This document shows, piece by piece, positions 32,426 through 39,597 of a stretch of DNA of 64,000 bases. A program made the position numbers and the translations under genes. The notes below the pieces were generated by a model. The model was not told the origin of the DNA. It saw only the letters and a program-made list of their open reading frames with translations, and made no database searches. Positions within the stretch are counted from its first letter, which is position 1. The number at the start of each line of letters is the position of its first letter. The DNA lies in the NCBI RefSeq assembly GCF_029626175.1, contig NZ_JARUBM010000002.1, forward strand, positions 7,110,501 through 7,174,500. The letters are read 5' to 3'. The DNA comes from Micromonospora sp. WMMD1082 (GTDB taxonomy: Bacteria > Actinomycetota > Actinomycetes > Mycobacteriales > Micromonosporaceae).

Positions 32426-33058
32426 ATGGCAGGTATGACCGTCAGCCACGCCGCGCCGGTGACCGTCGCCGTCGCGCGACGCGCCGACCCCGCCCGCACC
32501 AACGAGATGGTGGCGTGGATGCGGGCCGGCACCGCGCTCGCCGAGGCGTTTCCGGGTTTCCTCGGCGCGGGCTGGGTACGCACCGCCCCCGGCTCCGGCG
32601 AGTGGCACATGCTCTACCGCTTCGCCGACCAGGACACGCTGCGCCGCTGGGAGGAGTCGCCACAGCGGCACTGGTGGCTGACCTCGGCGCAGGGCATCGT
32701 CGAGCACACCCGGGTCGAGCGACGGACCGGCATCGAGGGCTGGTTCGACCCGCCGCGCGAGCACCGCCCGCCGCACGAGGAGCGGGTCGAGCGGCTCGAC
32801 GCGGCACCGACCGTGCCGCCGTCGCCGCCGTCGCCACCCCGCTGGAAGCAGGCGGTGACCATCTGGCTGGCGTTCTTCCCGCTCAGCCTCACCGCCACCG
32901 TGCTGACCGGCCAGCTCCTGCCGGGCCTGCCGACCGCGGCGCGGGTGCTGGTCATGACGCTCACCCTGACCCCGCTGATGACGTATCTGGTGCTGCCCCG
33001 GATCACCCGGTCGCTGCACTGGTGGCTGCACGGGCAACGGGCGCCCTGGCGCACATAG
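32426..33058 (+). CDS. ABM-domain protein with C-terminal membrane helices
   Basis: About 210 residues. The first 110 have the ferredoxin-like antibiotic-biosynthesis-monooxygenase (ABM) pattern: TVAVARRADPARTNEMVAWM, FPGFLGAGWVRTAPGSGEWH and MLYRFADQDTLRRWEESPQR. The C-terminal part has two spans (AVTIWLAFFPLSLTATVLTG and VLVMTLTLTPLMTYLVLPRI). This ABM-plus-membrane layout occurs in several actinobacteria and its function is unknown. ATG 32426 (MAGMTVSH) or 32435 is the start; neither has a strong ribosome-binding site. Confidence 0.78.
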   Translation: MAGMTVSHAAPVTVAVARRADPARTNEMVAWMRAGTALAEAFPGFLGAGWVRTAPGSGEWHMLYRFADQDTLRRWEESPQRHWWLTSAQGIVEHTRVERRTGIEGWFDPPREHRPPHEERVERLDAAPTVPPSPPSPPRWKQAVTIWLAFFPLSLTATVLTGQLLPGLPTAARVLVMTLTLTPLMTYLVLPRITRSLHWWLHGQRAPWRT

Positions 33059-33177
33059 CACGCCGCCGGACGTCGCAACACGCCTCTGCCGCATCCCCGA
33101 CAACAGCGCGTGACCGCCTCGGCCACCACGCGTAGAGTCACGATGCCGTCGCTCTGCGCTGTGAGGCTGGGGAAGTC

Positions 33178-34029
33178 ATGCCTGGACGCTGGACCACCGC
33201 CGTCGTCAGCCTGCTCGCACTCGTCGCCCTGGCCTGCGACGCGGGCGGGGACGCGGCGCCCCGACCGTCGGGCGGAACGGCCCAGCCCGGCTCACCGAAG
33301 GTGATCGCGGGGCTCGGCGACTCGATCACCACCGGCTTCGGGTCCTGCCTGGTCCTGACCTCCTGCGAGCGCAACTCCTGGTCGACCGGGGGCGGGCTGC
33401 GCGTCGACAGCCACTACCGCCGGCTGCTCGATCGCAACCCGGCGCTGCGCGACAGGGCGTACAACCATGCCCGTCCGGGCGCCCGCGCGACGGCGCTGGC
33501 CGGTCAGGCGGAGGCGGCGGTACGCGACCGAGCCGACTACGTGACCGTCCTGATCGGGGCCAACGACGCCTGCCGGGGCGCCATCGACGCGATGACCCCG
33601 GTCAAGGAGTTCCGGGCCGAGGTGGACCGTGGGCTGCGAGTGCTGCGCGAGGGCCGCCCGAAGGCCCGGGTCCTGGTCGTCAGCGTCCCGAATCTGTACC
33701 GGCTCTGGGAGGTCGGCCACGACGAGCCACGGGCGGTGCGGGCCTGGCGACGCGGGATCTGCCCGGCGCTGCTGGCCGAGGCGACCTCGACCGCGCCCGC
33801 CGACCGGAACCGCCGGGCGGCGTTCCGGGAGCGGATCGCCGCGTACAACAGCCAGCTCGCGGCGGCCTGCCGGGCCTACGGCTCCCGGTGCCGGTACGAC
33901 GGCGGCGCCGCGCACCGGATCCGCTTCGACCTTGACCTGGTCAACGCGCTGGACTACTTCCACCCCAACACCGCCGGCCAGTCCCGCCTCGCGGAGGTCA
34001 CCTGGCGCTCCTCCGGCTACGCCGACTGA
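33178..34029 (+). CDS. Secreted SGNH/GDSL hydrolase lipoprotein
   Basis: 283 residues. A lipobox (LVALAC, Cys20) marks it as a lipoprotein. GDSL-family blocks are GLGDSITTGFG (nucleophile S49), IGANDACRG (Asn129) and DYFHPN (Asp259 and His262). This SGNH arrangement acts as an esterase or carbohydrate deacetylase on the outside of the cell. The substrate is unknown. It lies near a secreted cellulase but is not adjacent, so a role in polysaccharide deacetylation is only a guess. It is convergent with the EcsC gene with a 13-bp overlap. Confidence 0.88.
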   Translation: MPGRWTTAVVSLLALVALACDAGGDAAPRPSGGTAQPGSPKVIAGLGDSITTGFGSCLVLTSCERNSWSTGGGLRVDSHYRRLLDRNPALRDRAYNHARPGARATALAGQAEAAVRDRADYVTVLIGANDACRGAIDAMTPVKEFRAEVDRGLRVLREGRPKARVLVVSVPNLYRLWEVGHDEPRAVRAWRRGICPALLAEATSTAPADRNRRAAFRERIAAYNSQLAAACRAYGSRCRYDGGAAHRIRFDLDLVNALDYFHPNTAGQSRLAEVTWRSSGYAD

Positions 34030-34823
34030 CCACCCGGGCTGCGTGGCGCCGGAGGGCGAGGGCTGCCGTGCTGGCGGTAGAGGGCCCGGGACCGCTCGGC
34101 CAGGTTCTTGGTGGCCGAGGAGTTCGCCCAGGTGCCGAGGATGATCGCCGCTCCCGGCACCACCTTGGCGAACATCCGCTTCGCCGCGCGTACCCCGGCC
34201 ATCTGGGCGAGCCGGAACCCGAGGTGCAGCATCACCCGGCCGAGGGGTGCCTGCCCGCCACCGCCGAACAACGCACCGGCCCGCTCCCGTCCGGCCGCCA
34301 CGCCCAGCGCCACCCGGGCACTCGCGGCGGCCTTGTGCACCTTCTGCAGGATCAGCAGGTCGGCGGCCCGGTCGGGATGGGTCGGGTCGACACCGTACGC
34401 GGCGGCGACGTGCAGCACCATGCGGGCCTGGGTCCAGGCGAGCACGCCCACGTCGATCACCGCGCCGGGCAGCCCGGCGGCACCGGAGACGGCACCGGAG
34501 AGCCGGGCGCGATTGACGAACCGGCGTACCGCCTGCTCCGCGAACGTCTCGGCGGACGCGCCCGGCTGCTCGGCGCGCACCCGCTGGGCCCACCGGGCCG
34601 CCTCCGGGCCGAACCGGCGCACCGCCTCCAGCGCCAGGTGCTCGGGAGCGTACTGCGGATCCTGGCGCATCCGGTCCCAGAGCCGTGCCGGTGGCGCCTC
34701 GCTGGCCCCGGGCTCGCTGGCCTCGGGCTCGCTGGCCTCGGGCTCGCTGGCCGCACCCTCTGGTTCGGGTCGTGGCGAGGCCGGGGTGACGGGCCGGTCC
34801 TCGGTGGGGACGGGGTCGCTCAT
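34017..34823 (-). CDS. EcsC family protein
   Basis: 268 residues. A low-complexity Glu/Ala/Pro/Ser N-terminus holds the repeat SEPEASEPEASEPGASE. The conserved EcsC-like part has VDVGVLAWTQARMVLHVAAA, RVMLHLGFRLAQMAGVRAAK and PGAAIILGTWANSSATKNLA. EcsC was named from the Bacillus ecs transporter locus, but no transporter gene adjoins this one. Its function is unsettled. AAAGGAGAGG lies seven bases before ATG 34823. The gene overlaps the GDSL stop region by 13 bases. Confidence 0.85.
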   Translation of the reverse strand: MSDPVPTEDRPVTPASPRPEPEGAASEPEASEPEASEPGASEAPPARLWDRMRQDPQYAPEHLALEAVRRFGPEAARWAQRVRAEQPGASAETFAEQAVRRFVNRARLSGAVSGAAGLPGAVIDVGVLAWTQARMVLHVAAAYGVDPTHPDRAADLLILQKVHKAAASARVALGVAAGRERAGALFGGGGQAPLGRVMLHLGFRLAQMAGVRAAKRMFAKVVPGAAIILGTWANSSATKNLAERSRALYRQHGSPRPPAPRSPGGQSA

Positions 34824-35023
34824 CACCTCTCCTTTCGGTGGTGCCCATCCATGTTTACCCCGCCGCGACAACGCCGTACCGCCGCCGTCCGTGACCGGTT
34901 ACCCGTCGGTGCCGGGGCGGACGGCCCGGCGCGGCAGGAATGCACGAGGATGGCGGGTACGTTCTGGCGATCGGGGACGCCGTCAACCCGGCGACCCGTT
35001 ACGCACACAGGGAGGCCGCACCG

Positions 35024-35935
35024 GTGCTCGATCCACACGAGCTCTACGAACTCACCGACGATCTGCCCGACCTCGGTCAGCCGGTCCTGATCCAGGCGCT
35101 CACCGGTTTCGTCGACGCCGGTAACGCGAGCCGGCTGGCCCGCGAACAGCTGCTCACCTCGCTGGAGTCCCGCCCGATCGCCCGGTTCGACCTGGACCAG
35201 CTCTTTGACTACCGCTCCCGCCGCCCGGTGATGACCTTCGTCGAGGACCACTGGGAGAGCTACGACGCGCCGGAGTTGGAGCTGCACCTGCTCCACGACG
35301 ACGACGAGACCCCCTTCCTGCTGCTCACCGGGCCCGAGCCCGACCTGCAGTGGGAGCGGTTCGCCGCCGCCGTCGCCGGGCTGGCGGCCCGGCTGGACGT
35401 ACGGCTCACCGTCGGGCTCAACGCGATCCCGATGGCGGTGCCGCACACCCGGCCCACCGGGGTGACCGCGCACGCCACCCGGCGTGACCTGATCGCCGGT
35501 TACGAGCCGTGGCTGCAACGGGTCCAGGTCCCCGGCAGCGTGGGCCACCTGCTGGAGTTCCGCCTCGGTGAGGCGGGCCGGGACGCGCTGGGCTTCGCCG
35601 CGCACGTGCCGCACTACGTGGCGCAGGCCGAGTATCCGGCCGCCGCCGAGGTGTTGCTGGCGTCGGTGTCCCGCAGCACCGGGCTGCTGCTGCCCCGCGA
35701 CGGGCTGCGCTCGGCCGCCGAGGTGATCCGGGTGGAGATCGACCGTCAGGTCGCCCAGAGCGACGAGGCCACCACCCTGGTCCAGGCCCTTGAGGAGCAG
35801 TACGACGCGTACGCCCGGGGGCGCAGCGGGACGAACCTGCTCGCCGCGGAGAACGGCCCGCTGCCCACGGCGGAGGAACTCGGCGCCGAGCTGGAACGGT
35901 TCCTGGCCGAGCAGACCCGCCCGCCCGAGATGTAA
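35024..35935 (+). CDS. PAC2 family protein (proteasome-assembly-chaperone-like)
   Basis: 303 residues. LDPHELYELTDDLPDLGQPV, then LIQALTGFVDAGNASRLARE, and TGPEPDLQWERFAAAVAGLA with VRLTVGLNAIPMAVPHTRPT match the bacterial PAC2 group. The fold occurs in eukaryotic proteasome assembly chaperones; actinobacterial members sit near but are not proven part of the proteasome system. GTG 35024 has GGGAGG at correct spacing and is favoured over ATG 34940. A short hairpin overlaps the stop codon. Confidence 0.85.
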   Translation: MLDPHELYELTDDLPDLGQPVLIQALTGFVDAGNASRLAREQLLTSLESRPIARFDLDQLFDYRSRRPVMTFVEDHWESYDAPELELHLLHDDDETPFLLLTGPEPDLQWERFAAAVAGLAARLDVRLTVGLNAIPMAVPHTRPTGVTAHATRRDLIAGYEPWLQRVQVPGSVGHLLEFRLGEAGRDALGFAAHVPHYVAQAEYPAAAEVLLASVSRSTGLLLPRDGLRSAAEVIRVEIDRQVAQSDEATTLVQALEEQYDAYARGRSGTNLLAAENGPLPTAEELGAELERFLAEQTRPPEM

Positions 35936-35948
35936 GGAAGGCCCTTAC
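35932..35948. repeat. Short hairpin at the PAC2 stop, similar to one after trmB
   Basis: GTAAGG and CCTTAC pair around a 5-nt loop, overlapping the TAA stop. A related sequence (GTTAGGA with TCCTGAC) occurs at 42422-42444. These resemble a repeated intergenic element in Micromonospora, though that recollection is not verified. Confidence 0.5.
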
Positions 35949-36018
35949 TAACCCGCCGCGAACCGCCGTGCTCGTGCGGCGGTGGGCGGGCCGGGCCGGA
36001 ATGCGGCAGGCTGGCACC

Positions 36019-36816
36019 ATGCGCCTGGCGACCTGGAACGTCAACTCGGTGAAGGCCCGCCTGCCCCGGCTGCTCGACTGGCTTGCCGGCACCGAGCCGG
36101 ACGTGGTCTGCCTACAGGAGACCAAGTGCCCGGACGGCGCCTTTCCGGTGGCCGAGGTCGGCGAGCTGGGCTACACGGTGGCCAGTCACAGCGACGGCCG
36201 GTGGAACGGGGTGGCCATCCTGTCCCGGGTCGGGCTGGCCGACGTCGCGGTGGGGTTCCCCGGCGAACCCGGGTTCCCGCTGCCGGAGGCCCGGGCCATC
36301 GCCGCCACCTGTGACGGGCTGCGGGTCTGGTCGGTGTACGTGCCGAACGGCCGGACGCCCGACGACCCGCACTACGCGTACAAACTGGCCTGGCTGGCGG
36401 CGCTGCGGGACGCGCTGGACGTCGAACTGACCGGCGCGGCGGCGCTGGCCGTCTGCGGCGACTTCAACGTGGCCCCCACCGACGCGGACGTCTGGGATCC
36501 GGCGCTCTTCGCCACCTCCACCCACGTCACCCCCGCCGAACGGGCCGCCCTCGCGGCGCTGCGCGACCTCGGCCTCACCGACGTGGTGCCCACTCCCATG
36601 AAGGGGCCGCACCCGTTCACCTACTGGGACTACCGGGCCGGCATGTTCCACCAGAACAAGGGCATGAGAATCGATCTGGTGTACGCCTCGGCCCCGTTCG
36701 CCCGCGCGGTCCGCTCCGCGTACGTGGACCGCGAGGCCCGCAAGGGCAAGGCCCCCTCCGACCACGCCCCCATCGTGGTCGACGCCGACCTGACCCCCCA
36801 GATCGAGTCCTTCTAA
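36019..36816 (+). CDS. xth: Exodeoxyribonuclease III / AP endonuclease
   Basis: 265 residues. The exonuclease-endonuclease-phosphatase fold has LATWNVNSVKARLPRLLDWL, CLQETKCPDGAFPV (Glu for metal), VYVPNGRTPD, GDFNVAPTDADVWDP (Asp/Asn), FTYWDYRAGMFHQNKGMRID and SDHAPIVVDADL (catalytic Asp-His). It cleaves at abasic sites and trims 3' ends in base excision repair. ATG 36019 begins the family match. It lies between the PAC2 gene and the first insertion sequence. Confidence 0.95.
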   Translation: MRLATWNVNSVKARLPRLLDWLAGTEPDVVCLQETKCPDGAFPVAEVGELGYTVASHSDGRWNGVAILSRVGLADVAVGFPGEPGFPLPEARAIAATCDGLRVWSVYVPNGRTPDDPHYAYKLAWLAALRDALDVELTGAAALAVCGDFNVAPTDADVWDPALFATSTHVTPAERAALAALRDLGLTDVVPTPMKGPHPFTYWDYRAGMFHQNKGMRIDLVYASAPFARAVRSAYVDREARKGKAPSDHAPIVVDADLTPQIESF

Positions 36817-36826
36817 CCCGCCCTCC

Positions 36827-36886
36827 CGCCCCGCGCCCCGCGCCCCGCGCCCCGCGCCCCGCGCCCCGCGCCCCGCGCCCCGCGCC
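36827..36886. repeat. CGCCCCG seven-base tandem repeat
   Basis: About eight copies of the 7-mer CGCCCCG run from after the xth stop to just before a GCGCCCAAGAT motif and the first hairpin. The array is short and gene-free, and is likely unstable by slippage. Confidence 0.85.
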
Positions 36887-36897
36887 CAAGATTCGCG

Positions 36898-36922
36898 CAA
36901 CTTCAGGGATGCTGCTGCCTCG
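36898..36922. repeat. Left arm of hairpin repeat interrupted by IS copy A
   Basis: CAACTTCAGGGATG continuing CTGCTGCCTCG is the left stem of an intergenic palindrome, preceded by GCGCCCAAGAT. Its partner is at 38499-38523 on the far side of the insertion sequence, pairing at 23 of 25 positions. Confidence 0.85.
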
Positions 36923-36931
36923 TGCCGGGGT

Positions 36932-38491
36932 TGGCGATTTAACGCTTCGTGCGTCTGCGTCGCTTGATGATCGTTTTGTGGCGTGGGGTTGGTTGCTGGT
37001 TGCGGCTGCCTCTTGGTCGTCCTGGTCCTGGTCGGGAGGGTTTCGGCGGCTTGGCTGGTGTGGGTAGGTGTGGGTGCAGGCTGCGGAAACCTCGTCGGAC
37101 CCGGTAGGGAGTCAGGGTGGTGGTGGTCAGGGGTCGTTCCCAGGGCAGGCGTTGGTCGGTGATCAGGGTTCGGGCGAGGCGGAGTTGGGTGTGTGCCGCC
37201 GCGACGATCCAGGTCCACAGGTCTGCTTGGCTGGGATGACGCACTGCTGGGGTGGTCCAGGCGAGGTGTTGTTTGATGAACCGGTTGGTGTGTTCGATGG
37301 CGAATCGGCGTAGGTAGGCCCGCCAGATCAGGTCAAGATCGATCGGGTCGGGGCCGGCGGTCCACAGCCACAGGGTTTGTGGGGTGCTGGCCTCGACGGT
37401 TCGGGGCAGGCTGATCCGTACGACGGTGCCGCGGATGATCGGGGCGGCCAGACCCTTGGTGTTCTTCGCTGCCCACCGGCGTCGGGGGCCGGGTTTGGGG
37501 TGCAGCCCGGTCCATGCTTGGACGTGGATCGGGCCGTGGGTGTCATCGACGGTGTGCATCTCGTGGGTGGGGTCCGGCCAGGTCGTGGGGTCAGCGCAGG
37601 CGAATCGATCGCCATGCTGTTTGGGTCGGCCGGGACTGCCGGGGGTCTTGGCCGGCGGGTCGGCGTAGAAGACCCGGTCCCGGCGGATGCGTCCGATGAT
37701 CCGGGCAGGGGCGTGGGGATCGGACGCCACCCGAGCTGTCGCGGTGATCGGGCAGTAACCGGCGTCCAGGCAGAACACCGGCACCACACCCGGCCGCCGG
37801 CGGGCCAAGCCCCGCACCACAGCGCTCATCTGGCCACACGCCACCTCGGTGGCGTTGTCCTCAGGGTCCACCCGCACGACATCGACCGGCGCCGTCCAGG
37901 AATCCGGCGTCGCGGACACCTGACAAACCCACTGATACGCCCACCCCGGCACCACCCGCCCCCGCCGATCGCCACCCGGATCAGGCACCCGACACATCCC
38001 CCGCCGCGGCGAACACCCCGCCTCCGGACGCGGCCACGCCGTCACATCCACCGCGAACACCGGCCACCACCCCGGCAGAGCACCGATCAGCAGATCACGC
38101 ACCGCCGCGACGTCCACCCGCCCCCTCGACAACGACGCGTACACACTGCCCCACCCCCGACGCAGCGCCGGCTCCAACGTCAGATACGGCAACGACGCCA
38201 ACGAACCCGGCGTGGTCAACACCGCATCCGTCACCTCGAACAACGTGTCCGCCCACCGCGTCAAACACTGATACCAACCCTGACGGAACTCCACCAACCG
38301 GTGACGCTCACCCCCGGTTGCTTCCCCACCCACACCCGCATGACCCACAATGACAGCCACGGCCACCGCCCCACATCGAAGATCTTGGTCGATCCCGATG
38401 ATCAGGCGGTGGCCGCCCCACGTCACGCCAACACACCGAACGAACCACACGCCACCTCCACCACCCCCAACCCACGAGTTAAATCCTCAGG
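36932..38491 (-). mobile_element. Insertion sequence copy A (IS701-like, 1560 bp)
   Basis: Bounded by imperfect ends TGGCGATTTAAC and GTTAAATCCTCAGG, and flanked by a 7-bp duplication, CCGGGGT (36925-36931 and 38492-38498). The interior matches copy B (48124-49683) with equal length in the opposite orientation. It carries one transposase. The duplication lies exactly in the loop between two inverted arms of a hairpin repeat. Confidence 0.9.
36939..38348 (-). CDS. IS701-like DDE transposase (copy A)
   Basis: About 469 residues, identical in translation to the transposase of copy B. DDE triad candidates: FAVDVTAWPRP (D), PVFCLDAGYCP (D) and RFAIEHTNRFIKQHLAW (E). The sequence LTRWADTLFEVTDAVLTTPG, with SLSRGRVDVAAVRDLLIGAL, resembles the NF041680/IS701-like family. 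The start is inferred: GTG 38348 gives a length near family members; the open frame reaches 38450, and another GTG is at 38294. The C-terminus is very basic (KTIIKRRRRTKR). It cuts and pastes the IS; no passenger gene is present. Confidence 0.87.
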   Translation of the reverse strand: MGHAGVGGEATGGERHRLVEFRQGWYQCLTRWADTLFEVTDAVLTTPGSLASLPYLTLEPALRRGWGSVYASLSRGRVDVAAVRDLLIGALPGWWPVFAVDVTAWPRPEAGCSPRRGMCRVPDPGGDRRGRVVPGWAYQWVCQVSATPDSWTAPVDVVRVDPEDNATEVACGQMSAVVRGLARRRPGVVPVFCLDAGYCPITATARVASDPHAPARIIGRIRRDRVFYADPPAKTPGSPGRPKQHGDRFACADPTTWPDPTHEMHTVDDTHGPIHVQAWTGLHPKPGPRRRWAAKNTKGLAAPIIRGTVVRISLPRTVEASTPQTLWLWTAGPDPIDLDLIWRAYLRRFAIEHTNRFIKQHLAWTTPAVRHPSQADLWTWIVAAAHTQLRLARTLITDQRLPWERPLTTTTLTPYRVRRGFRSLHPHLPTPAKPPKPSRPGPGRPRGSRNQQPTPRHKTIIKRRRRTKR

Positions 38492-38498
38492 CCGGGGT

Positions 38499-38523
38499 CG
38501 AGGCAGCAACATCCCCGAAGTTG
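38499..38523. repeat. Right arm of hairpin repeat, IS copy A
   Basis: CGAGGCAGCAACATC continuing CCCGAAGTTG is the reverse complement of the arm at 36898-36922 with two differences. It is followed by TGGGGATCATGA, matching the tail at copy B. Confidence 0.85.
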
Positions 38524-38573
38524 TGGGGATCATGAACACGGGCCGGGGCGGTCGCCCGGCTAGGGTGGGGGCC

Positions 38574-38885
38574 ATGGCTGTTGTGAAGATCAACGCGATC
38601 GAGGTTCCGGCGGGAGCCGGCGAGGAGTTGGAGAAGCGGTTCGCCGCGCGGGCCCGGGCGGTGGAGAACTCCCCCGGCTTCCTCGGCTTCGAGCTGCTGC
38701 GTCCGGTGGCCGGCGAGAACCGCTACTTCGTCTACACGAGGTGGGAGATCGAACAGGCGTACCAGGACTGGGCCGCCGGCCCCGCCCGCGCCGCGCACGC
38801 CGCCCCGCCCGGAGCCGAACAGCGGCCACCCGTCGCCTCCGGCGCCACCCTCCTCGAGTTCGAGGTCGTCCAGCAGGTGCCCTGA
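38574..38885 (+). CDS. mhuD: Heme-degrading monooxygenase MhuD
   Basis: 103 residues. From memory it aligns very closely with M. tuberculosis Rv3592 (MhuD): VVKINAIEVPAGAGEELEKR, then NSPGFLGFELLRPVAGENRY. The haem-contact residues are all present: Asn7, Trp66 and His75. It forms dimers that bind haem and open the ring to mycobilin, releasing iron. Its ATG is only 82 bp from the end of the insertion sequence, so its native promoter region is partly replaced by IS and hairpin DNA. It could now be read from a hybrid or IS-derived promoter. Confidence 0.9.
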   Translation: MAVVKINAIEVPAGAGEELEKRFAARARAVENSPGFLGFELLRPVAGENRYFVYTRWEIEQAYQDWAAGPARAAHAAPPGAEQRPPVASGATLLEFEVVQQVP

Positions 38886-38897
38886 CCGGCCGGTCCG

Positions 38898-39188
38898 TCA
38901 TCCCTTCTGGAACATCACGGCCACGATCTCGGCCGTGACACCGATCGCCCAGTCGAGCTGTGCACACTCGGCGCGCCCACGGCACTCCAGGCAGCCACCC
39001 ACCGCGAACGGGTCGGCGAGCGCGCGGGTCCAGTGGGTCTCCAGCACCCGATTCGCTTCGAACAGCCGGCGCATCGGGGAATCCTCGTCAGGGTCGTCAA
39101 GCGGCACGGCGAAGACCTCTCGCGTGGTCATGATTGGTCCCGCCCAAGGGGGCAGAGTCCCTGCGTCGTGCTCCCCTGGACGGTTCAT
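38898..39188 (-). CDS. Hypothetical protein with CxxC-type Cys cluster, divergent from GntR
   Basis: 96 residues from ATG 39188 (MNRPGEH); ATG 39131 (MTTREVFAVPL) is also possible. It contains LFEANRVLETHWTRALADPF and AVGGCLECRGRAECAQLDWA, where three Cys (CLECRGRAEC) may bind metal. I do not recognise a family. The gene is divergent from a stand-alone GntR HTH protein across a short AT-rich region, as seen in small actinobacterial regulator-partner modules, often plasmid- or island-borne. Function unknown. Confidence 0.55.
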   Translation of the reverse strand: MNRPGEHDAGTLPPWAGPIMTTREVFAVPLDDPDEDSPMRRLFEANRVLETHWTRALADPFAVGGCLECRGRAECAQLDWAIGVTAEIVAVMFQKG

Positions 39189-39242
39189 GGCGCGGTTCGC
39201 CGCTTGCCGAACGAAGAAACCCCGCCATGCGGACCATCTTAG

Positions 39243-39273
39243 AGACCTTTGGTACCTATAGCAATGTAGGTCT
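39243..39273. promoter_or_regulatory. Palindromic operator candidate in the GntR divergent region
   Basis: AGACCT and AGGTCT form the outer arms, and ACCTA with TAGGT an inner pair (39254-39271), in an AT-rich island between two divergent genes. This looks like the operator for the GntR protein and would control both directions. It is inferred from symmetry only. Confidence 0.55.
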
Positions 39274-39329
39274 TGGAGATGTGTGTTACTCATGATCGGA
39301 TGGAAGGTGCCGAGCGAAGGAACCTTCCC

Positions 39330-39572
39330 ATGCCCATCCCGACTGGCGGCTACCGCGAGGTAGCCGAGGACCTGGCGACCCGAATCAACAGCGGCGAGTA
39401 CCCGCCAGGTGAACGGCTGCCGACCTACAAGGAATTCGCCGATCTCTACAGCGTGAGCGTGACGACGGTCCAGCGAGCCATCATCATTCTTCAAGATCGC
39501 GGTCTGATCGTGGGGCTACAGGGTCGCGGGCTCTGGGTTGCCGAGGAGCCACCGAGCCAACCGCAGAAATGA
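39330..39572 (+). CDS. Stand-alone GntR-type winged-helix protein
   Basis: 80 residues, essentially only the GntR DNA-binding domain: GGYREVAEDLATRINSGEYP, PGERLPTYKEFADLYSVSVT, TVQRAIIILQDRGLIVGLQG and RGLWVAE. There is no effector domain. Stand-alone GntR HTH proteins of this type in actinobacteria often autoregulate a divergent small gene, and some belong to integrated conjugative plasmids. No other plasmid gene is seen here. ATG 39330 has AAGGAA upstream; a longer frame begins at 39273. Confidence 0.82.
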   Translation: MPIPTGGYREVAEDLATRINSGEYPPGERLPTYKEFADLYSVSVTTVQRAIIILQDRGLIVGLQGRGLWVAEEPPSQPQK

Positions 39573-39597
39573 CGATCGCCCTCCGGCTGCCGTCGCG

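Noticed and set aside
37377..38885. 502-codon + strand open frame across IS copy A into mhuD
   Set aside because: It is antisense to the transposase and only reaches mhuD because the frame stays open through GC-rich DNA. MhuD homology starts at ATG 38574; the upstream part has His/Pro/Arg noise composition.
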